Origin: Chamaecrista fasciculata | Lineage: Eukaryota; Streptophyta; Magnoliopsida; Fabales; Fabaceae | DNA: 64,000 nt | Assembly: GCA_003254925.1 (NCBI GenBank) | Contig: QANZ01050898.1 | Coordinates: forward strand, 47,355 to 111,354 | Direction: 5' to 3' | Notes under the pieces: generated by a model | What the model saw: only the letters and a program-made list of their open reading frames with translations | Told to the model about the DNA's origin: nothing | Database searches by the model: none | Part shown: one piece after another, positions 58,568 to 64,000 of the stretch | How positions within the stretch are numbered: the stretch's first letter is position 1 | Layout: each line of letters begins with the position of its first letter | Translations under genes and position numbers: made by a program

Positions 58568-61153
58568 ATGGCTACCTTTCTTGAGAAAGTGTTTGGCTCT
58601 ACGTTTTCCTCCTCCTCCTCTGTATTTCATAATTTTTCCTATCAACAACATAACAAGAGCATCAATAACAACTTCAACATGCCTAAGGGTCGACCCCTTT
58701 CTTTGCAGGTCCTCTTTCAAATGAGTATTACACTATTACTCCATGAATTAATCGGAATTAGGAAGTACAAATTAATTAAAGTTACAAACATTTTTTCCCT
58801 TAATTTCAGATCACAAGTAGTTTTTTCTTCCTCTCTCTGTTTCTCTCTCTAGCTCTCTGCATATATGATTAGGGAAAAGAAAACTTTCGATCGGATGAGT
58901 ATACAATAAACATATATTAAATTGTTTTTCTTTCAGACTGTTGAACTTAAAGTGAGGATGTGCTGTACTGGTTGCGAAAGGGTTGTAAAAAATGCCATTT
59001 ACAAGCTCAAAGGTATTTTCTTATTCTTTTTCCTCAGCCACATACATATAACATAGCTCAAATTATGTTTATTTCTTTTAACTTCTGACAAACTAATTTA
59101 AATTAAGCAGATTATATATTATCAAATGTGGAGTTGAGATTTTTGTAAACATATATATACTAATGAAATACTAAAAGTAAAAGTTGATGGCCGGAAAACT
59201 TTGAGATAAATAATTTTGGTCCCTAATTGTTTTCGGCTCCTTTTGATTCTTACTAAAAAGTTCTAGTTTGAGTCATAACTACTAAATGTAGTCATATTTT
59301 TCTCGTTCCAAATTTAAATGCAACGAAACTAGAGCCATGAGTTATCCTTGACAAATTCTTTAATTTCTCCGTCTAGTTAGGATCGTCAACAAATAAGGTC
59401 AAATCAGGCTTAAAATAAGCCCAAAAGTGAACCACTTGTTTCATGAGTTTAGTTATATCTTTCTCGTTTTAACCCCAAAGCGATGAAATCAGAGATAAGA
59501 ATTACTATTTGACTAGTTCTTTCTTTATTTAACAGGGGTCGTCGACAAACGAAATCAGATAATACTCCAAAAGTAGTTTATATTGATGGTTTGACCAAAT
59601 TAAACCCACTTTCAGTATACAATTTGGCTTCGTTTGTGAACGACTCCAACTAGACAGAGAAATGATTCTTCAAGAATAACTTATAGCTTTAATTTCGTCG
59701 CATTCAAACTTGGAACGCTAAAAATGTGACTACTTTATGAAACAACGAACCCACTTTCAGACCTACTAATTTTAGGCTTGAGTTGACCTTATTTGTCAAT
59801 AACCACAATTGGATAGAGAAAGAATTTGTCAAGATCAGAGTAACTCGTACCTTTGATTTGTCACATTCGGACTTGAAACGAAAGAGATACGATTATATTT
59901 AGTAGTTAAGGACAAATGGTAAAACTTATTAAGGACCAAAACAGAACTTTTGGAAAATATTAAAAGATTAAAATGGAAAAAAAATTAGGGACCATAATAG
60001 AATTTGAAATTACTATTAGGGGACCAAAATGAGGTTTTGGCCAAGAATTTTTAATTACTTCCTTTTATTATTTTATAAAACTTCTTTCCACTCGGTCCCG
60101 TTCACATGTTCAGTACGATTTTACTCAGTTGTGAATTAGTTTTCCATATGGATTATGGGCTATTTGAAAAATGAAACATTATTTGACTGATTGCCTGATA
60201 GATAGCTCACTTTATGATAGGAAATCTATTTATCATATTTATTCACTCTAAAGTTGATTGCACGTATATTTTGGGCAAAAGTCTTATTTTGGTCTCTTAT
60301 ATTTGTTCAAAGTTTTATTTTGGTCCCTCAAGTTTTTTTCGTTCCGTTTTGGTATCTCATGTTTTCTCATAGTTTCATTTTGGTCCCTCAAATTTCCAAA
60401 AAGTTCCACCGTTAGTCCCTTACTCTTTTCCATCCACTTTTTTTTCGTTTGAAAAAGGAAAAAAATTAACTTTCATCTCCCAACATCTTTGCTCTTTTGC
60501 ATTAAGGTCCTTCCCTTTTGTAAAAAAGCAAAATTGTTAGGAGATGAAAGTTAATTTTTTTTTCTTTTTTTAACAGAAAAAGTGGATGGAAAAGAGTTAA
60601 GAGACTAATGATAAAACTTTTTAGAAACTTGAGGGACCAAAATAGAACGAAAAAAAATTGAGGGACCAAAACAGAACTTTTAGCAAACATGAGGGGCCAA
60701 AATGGAACGAAAAAATTTGAGGGACCAAAATAGAATTTTGAGCAAACATGATGGACCAAAATAGAACTTTGGCCTTTTTTATTATATGTACACCATACAT
60801 TTACTAATAAAAATAAAAATGAAACAACAGGGATTGATTCGGTTGAAGTAGAACTGAACATGGAGAAAGTCACAGTTGTTGGATACATTGACCGAAACAA
60901 GGTGCTAAAGGCTGTTAGGAGGGCAGGAAAAAGGGCTGAATTCTGGCCTTACCCTAATCCTCCACTGTACTTTACATCATCTACCAATTATTTCAAAGAT
61001 ACAACCACTGACTTCAAAGAGAGCTACAATTACTATAGACATGGCTACAATGTGGGGGACAAGCATGGGACCATTCACATGACTCAACGAGGAGATGACA
61101 AAGTTAGCAACATGTTCAACGATGATAATGTCCACGCTTGTTCTCTTATGTAG
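58568..61153 (+). CDS. Heavy-metal-associated isoprenylated plant protein (HIPP), three exons
   Basis: Exons are 58568-58708, 58937-59012 and 60831-61153, joined in phase to 179 residues. The first 47 residues are Ser/Asn-rich. The HMA domain spans about residues 48-110, with the metal-binding motif MCCTGC (MxCxxC), followed by GCERVVKNAIYKLKG and VEVELNMEKVTVVGYIDRNK. A conserved tail (RRAGKRAEFWPYPNPPLYF, TTTDFKESYNYYRHGYN) ends in the CaaX box CSLM, predicted for prenylation. HIPPs bind heavy metals or act as membrane-linked metallochaperones; the family has many members and I do not assign a number. Intron 2 (1.8 kb) carries two TIR elements. Confidence 0.93.
59212..60045. mobile_element. 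Family-B foldback element in HIPP intron 2
   Basis: ATTTTGGTCCCTAATTGTTT faces 'ggggaccaaaatgaggttttgg'. The core carries the family's paired motifs (GACAAATTCTTTAATTTCTC with complement, and GAGAAAG elements). It lies wholly within the intron. Confidence 0.6.
60272..60782. mobile_element. Family-G TIR element in HIPP intron 2
   Basis: It closely matches 29596-30126, including AACTTTCATCTC, 'gcattaaggtccttcc' and 'aacagaaaaagtggatgg'. Its right end lies about 50 bp from the exon-3 acceptor. A 132-residue minus frame is repeat read-through. Confidence 0.65.
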
Positions 61154-61363
61154 TAAAATGAATTACCAATCATGAAACTTTAATTATATATCCCAATATG
61201 TACATAATGTACAATATGCTTTACTTGCTAGCTTAATTAGATATGTATCATTAATTAAATAGCATAAAAAACAAAGCTGTGAGTTTGGTTTGCATAATTT
61301 ATATATTTTGTTAATATATATATTTGTGGGCAGTGAGTTTGTGGTTTGTATAATTTAGATTAA

Positions 61364-61694
61364 AGTGTAAATTTGATCTCATATCTTTTGTTTAGTTTCC
61401 AATTTGGTCTCATATCATTTTTTGTCTTATATCTTTTGGTCAAGTTGCAGAATTGATCCCATATCTTTGCAATCCTTTTGTAAAGATATGAGACCACTTC
61501 TACACTTAACACAAAGATATAAGATCAATTCTACAATTGACTTAAAGATATGTGACCAAATTTGTAATAAAAAAAGATGAGACCAAAGTGGGACCTAACC
61601 CAAATATATGAGACTAAAAGTGCAACAAAAAAGATATGAGACCAAATTGAGAACTGAACAAAATATATGTGATCAAATTTACACTTTGACCTAT
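61364..61694. mobile_element. Small TIR element (family F)
   Basis: AAAGTGTAAATTTGATCTCA faces 'tgatcaaatttacactttgacc'. Central AGATATGAGACC blocks pair. It lies just past the HIPP 3' end. Confidence 0.6.
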
Positions 61695-61852
61695 AATTTA
61701 TATCTTTCGTTTCTAAAAAAAATTTCGTTAATATATATATATATATATCAAGCTAAATTAGTGATACAAACAAAAATAACAGTTCCAAGAATAACAGCAT
61801 AACAAAGTCAAAATAAAAAAAAAAATACAAATAGAAAAGAAGAGTATGAATT

Positions 61853-62384
61853 ATGGTGAACCTGCAACATCATTCCATGGAAAAGAAGGAAGATAAGCAG
61901 CTCAGGAATCCAGTCCACAATGGAATTAAACATTGTGGCCTTATAACAAAATATCCAAGAAGGGAATCCAGTGCATTTCATTCAAGTGATTCATCATATC
62001 ATCCACGCCTTTTAAGTCATGTGACCCCACCTCAATTAAATGGTTTAATTCCATTATCTTGCCAGGTCAGCTATATATTCCTTTGTTGACTCATATTCTA
62101 CTCCAATATGAATTATTATCTGCCCCTATAAAATCAACCTTATCCTAAGGTTGAAGAATGAAGTAAGGTAGTGTCTCCTCCTGGATCAAATGAAAACACC
62201 ATAAACTTAGCAATAGTATTAGTCTTCTTGTCAATGCAATGATATTAACAACATGCAAACTTTCTTTTGACACTTGCAGCTGAGTAAAGAAAGTCTTTAT
62301 TGGTACACTGATAAACTTATTGTCTCTGTAACAACAATAGCAATGCCTCTTCGAATTGAAATTATTAAGGGTGTGTTTGGATGA
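61853..62384 (+). CDS. Unrecognised candidate gene, two exons
   Basis: Exon 1 (61853-62065, 71 codons) begins MVNLQHHSMEKKEDKQL and ends PLSCQ at a CAG/GTCAGC donor. A second segment after TTGCAG (62280-62384) continues in phase 0: LSKESLYWYTDKLIVSVTT, then a stop. The sequence is compositionally protein-like and free of known repeats until about 62370, where a TGTGTTTGGATGAGG hAT-like start supplies the last codons and the stop. I recognise no domain. It may be a truncated gene fragment or chance. Confidence 0.3.
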
Positions 62385-62600
62385 GGTATAGTTTGGGGGA
62401 AACTATTTTTCGGAGGGATTTAAATTACCATCAAACCAAATTCATTTTTTTGGATATAATAATACTAGTAATTCAAATTTTATGAGAATTTGAAATGATA
62501 TTATTTACTAGAATTTACAATTCCACCTCAAGAGGTGGAATTTGTAAAATTATTTCATGGACCTGTTGCTCTCCATCTCCTTTCTCTCTACGGACAAGTG
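62385..62600. other. Probable hAT-like insertion start, no gene
   Basis: GGGTGTGTTTGGATGAGG at about 62369 is typical of short hAT-like elements. TACAATTCCACCTC/GAGGTGGAATTTGTA (62515-62546) is an imperfect palindrome. The far end could not be placed. Confidence 0.35.
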
Positions 62601-62604
62601 TAAG

Positions 62605-63160
62605 GCGACAATTTTCGACCCGGGCCCGCCCGAACCGAATTTTTTGATCTGGGCCAGACCGAGGCAAATTTTTTCGACTGGGTCGAACTGAAATTTTTGA
62701 GCTAAGTTGGCCCAAGTTGAATTTTTCCGACTGAGACGGATTTTTCGAGCCGGTCAGGCCAAGTCGAATTTTTCGACTCGGGTCTAGCTGAGTTGAATTT
62801 TTCAAGCCGAGTCAACCTGAGCCGAATTTTTTGACCTAGATCTAGCTGAGTCAAATTTTTTGAGTCGAGCCGACCTAAACTGAATTTTATGGCCGGGTCG
62901 ACTCGAGCCGAGCCGAGCTGAGTTGAATTTTTCAACTGAGTCGAGTTTATTCGAATTTTTCGTTTCGACCCGACCGGGAAAATTGGGCTTGGGCTGACCC
63001 GGTCAGAAAAATTCGGCTCAATTTAGCTTGGTTCGAAAATTGCGACTTAGTTCGGCCTAGTAGAAAAAATCGATTCAGTCAGGTTCGACATGAAAAATTT
63101 GACCCGATCCGACTGGGCCTGAAAATTTTGACCCATTTCGGTTAAAATTCGACACGTTTA
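62605..63160. repeat. Degenerate minisatellite with an orientation switch
   Basis: From 62605 to about 62960 a unit of about 30-35 bp recurs, centred on GAATTTTTCGA and GAGCCGA-like segments. From about 62970 to 63160 the same motifs appear as complements (GAAAAATTCGGCTC, GAAAAATTTGACCC). Frames through it (96 and 77 residues on the minus strand) are repetitive, not genes. Confidence 0.6.
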
Positions 63161-64000
63161 TAATAAGATCATTTTCTTTTTATTTTTGTTTGATATCGAC
63201 TAAAATGCTAATTTTTTTTTCTTATATTTTGATTCTATTATAAAAAGAAAATGATCTTAATACAAAAAAAAAATTTTTGAGAGATGAAAATCAATTTTTT
63301 TAAGGAAAAAAGTGGATGAAAATTGGCTCGGGACTAATGGTGAAACTTTTTAGAAGTTTTAGTGAACAAAACAGAATAAAAAGAAATTTTCAAGACAAAA
63401 AAGACTTTGAGCAAACTTGATTGAGCAAACCTGTTTGGGAAGCTTCAAATCCTAATCCCATCTCATTTAATCATCATCTCATCTTAGGATTGGATGAACA
63501 GTACTGGTTAGGTGTTTTTTGGAACTTCCATCTCATCTCATCTCATCCACATCATCATCTCATTCACAACATCATCTCATTTTCTCTTACAATTACTAAT
63601 CTATCCCTACTTATACACCTATAATTACCTATACTTTAGTACAAATAAAAAAAACTAAACAAAATAGTAATTTTACATACCCTCATTTATTACACTTATA
63701 ATTTTCTCTCTCTATCTATCATTTCTCATCATTTTTTTCCTCTTTTCCACTCACACACTTTTTCTCTTTCTCTCTCTCACACACACACATACACCTCTCT
63801 CTCTCTCTCTTTCACACACCCCCACACACACTCTTATTTTTATATATATATCTATATATATATAGAATTTATATTAATTTAATTAAACAAAAAATTTACA
63901 ATATTATTATTTTTTTAGTTGCAATATTCCTCATTCTTCAATCATACTTGTCTCTTATATTATTATAGAAAGAGTAATGCTATAAAAAGATTCATTGCTT
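63161..64000. other. Repeat-derived end of window, microsatellites
   Basis: 63270-63420 resembles one arm of family G. 63590-63720 matches 5715-5850 (ACCCTCATTTATTACACTTA and flanks). CT and CA microsatellites occupy about 63765-63832, then (TA)n. I see no gene. Confidence 0.5.

Noticed and set aside
60502-60900. 132-residue minus-strand frame
   Set aside because: It reads through the family-G transposon and the antisense of HIPP exon 3.
62515-62935. Two minus-strand frames with Ser/Lys/Arg repeats
   Set aside because: They are translations of the degenerate minisatellite; the periodicity is in DNA, not in protein sequence.

Overview
This window is nuclear DNA from a flowering plant. It is AT-rich, the genes carry GT-AG introns, every recognisable protein is plant-typical, and the intergenic space is packed with short inverted-repeat DNA transposons. 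The gene set (a divergent plant Rab5, a DUF630/DUF632 protein, an IST1-like protein, a heavy-metal-associated isoprenylated protein and G-type-lectin-type receptor kinases) points to a eudicot. I cannot name the species. Assembly gaps are present: 254 N at 45818-46071 and single N at 40781 and 56023.

Layout. 1-8.5 kb is repeats, including a GC-rich tandem duplication, a solo LTR with target-site duplication and several terminal-inverted-repeat (TIR) or foldback elements. 8.5-9.7 kb holds a two-exon LEA_2 membrane protein (minus). 9.8-17.9 kb is repeat-rich intergenic DNA with nested TIR elements. 17.98-23.61 kb is a seven-exon Rab5-type GTPase (plus) with transposons in its introns. 24.3-28.2 kb is a four-exon DUF630/DUF632 protein (minus). 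28.5-30.7 kb is a cluster of small TIR elements. 30.9-34.1 kb is a six-exon IST1-like gene (minus). 34.1-50 kb has no confident gene. It holds retroposons, foldback elements, a possible spliced non-coding transcript, a diverged tandem duplication (about 43.6-49.1 kb), and a TIR transposon that has captured a CAF1 deadenylase fragment. 50-58.1 kb is the most unusual part: remains of a LysM/LYM2-CEBiP-type chitin-receptor gene joined in frame to the transmembrane and kinase exons of a G-type-lectin-like receptor kinase, followed by two decayed partial copies and a second solo LTR of the same family as the first. 58.6-61.2 kb is a three-exon HIPP gene (plus). 61.3-64 kb is repeats, two unrecognised candidate exons and a degenerate minisatellite whose orientation flips midway.

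The genes do not form a pathway. Two of them, Rab5 and IST1, both act in endosomal trafficking, but neighbours in plants are usually functionally unrelated. All exon coordinates were inferred by eye from splice consensus, reading phase and remembered family sequence; none was checked by alignment or RNA data.
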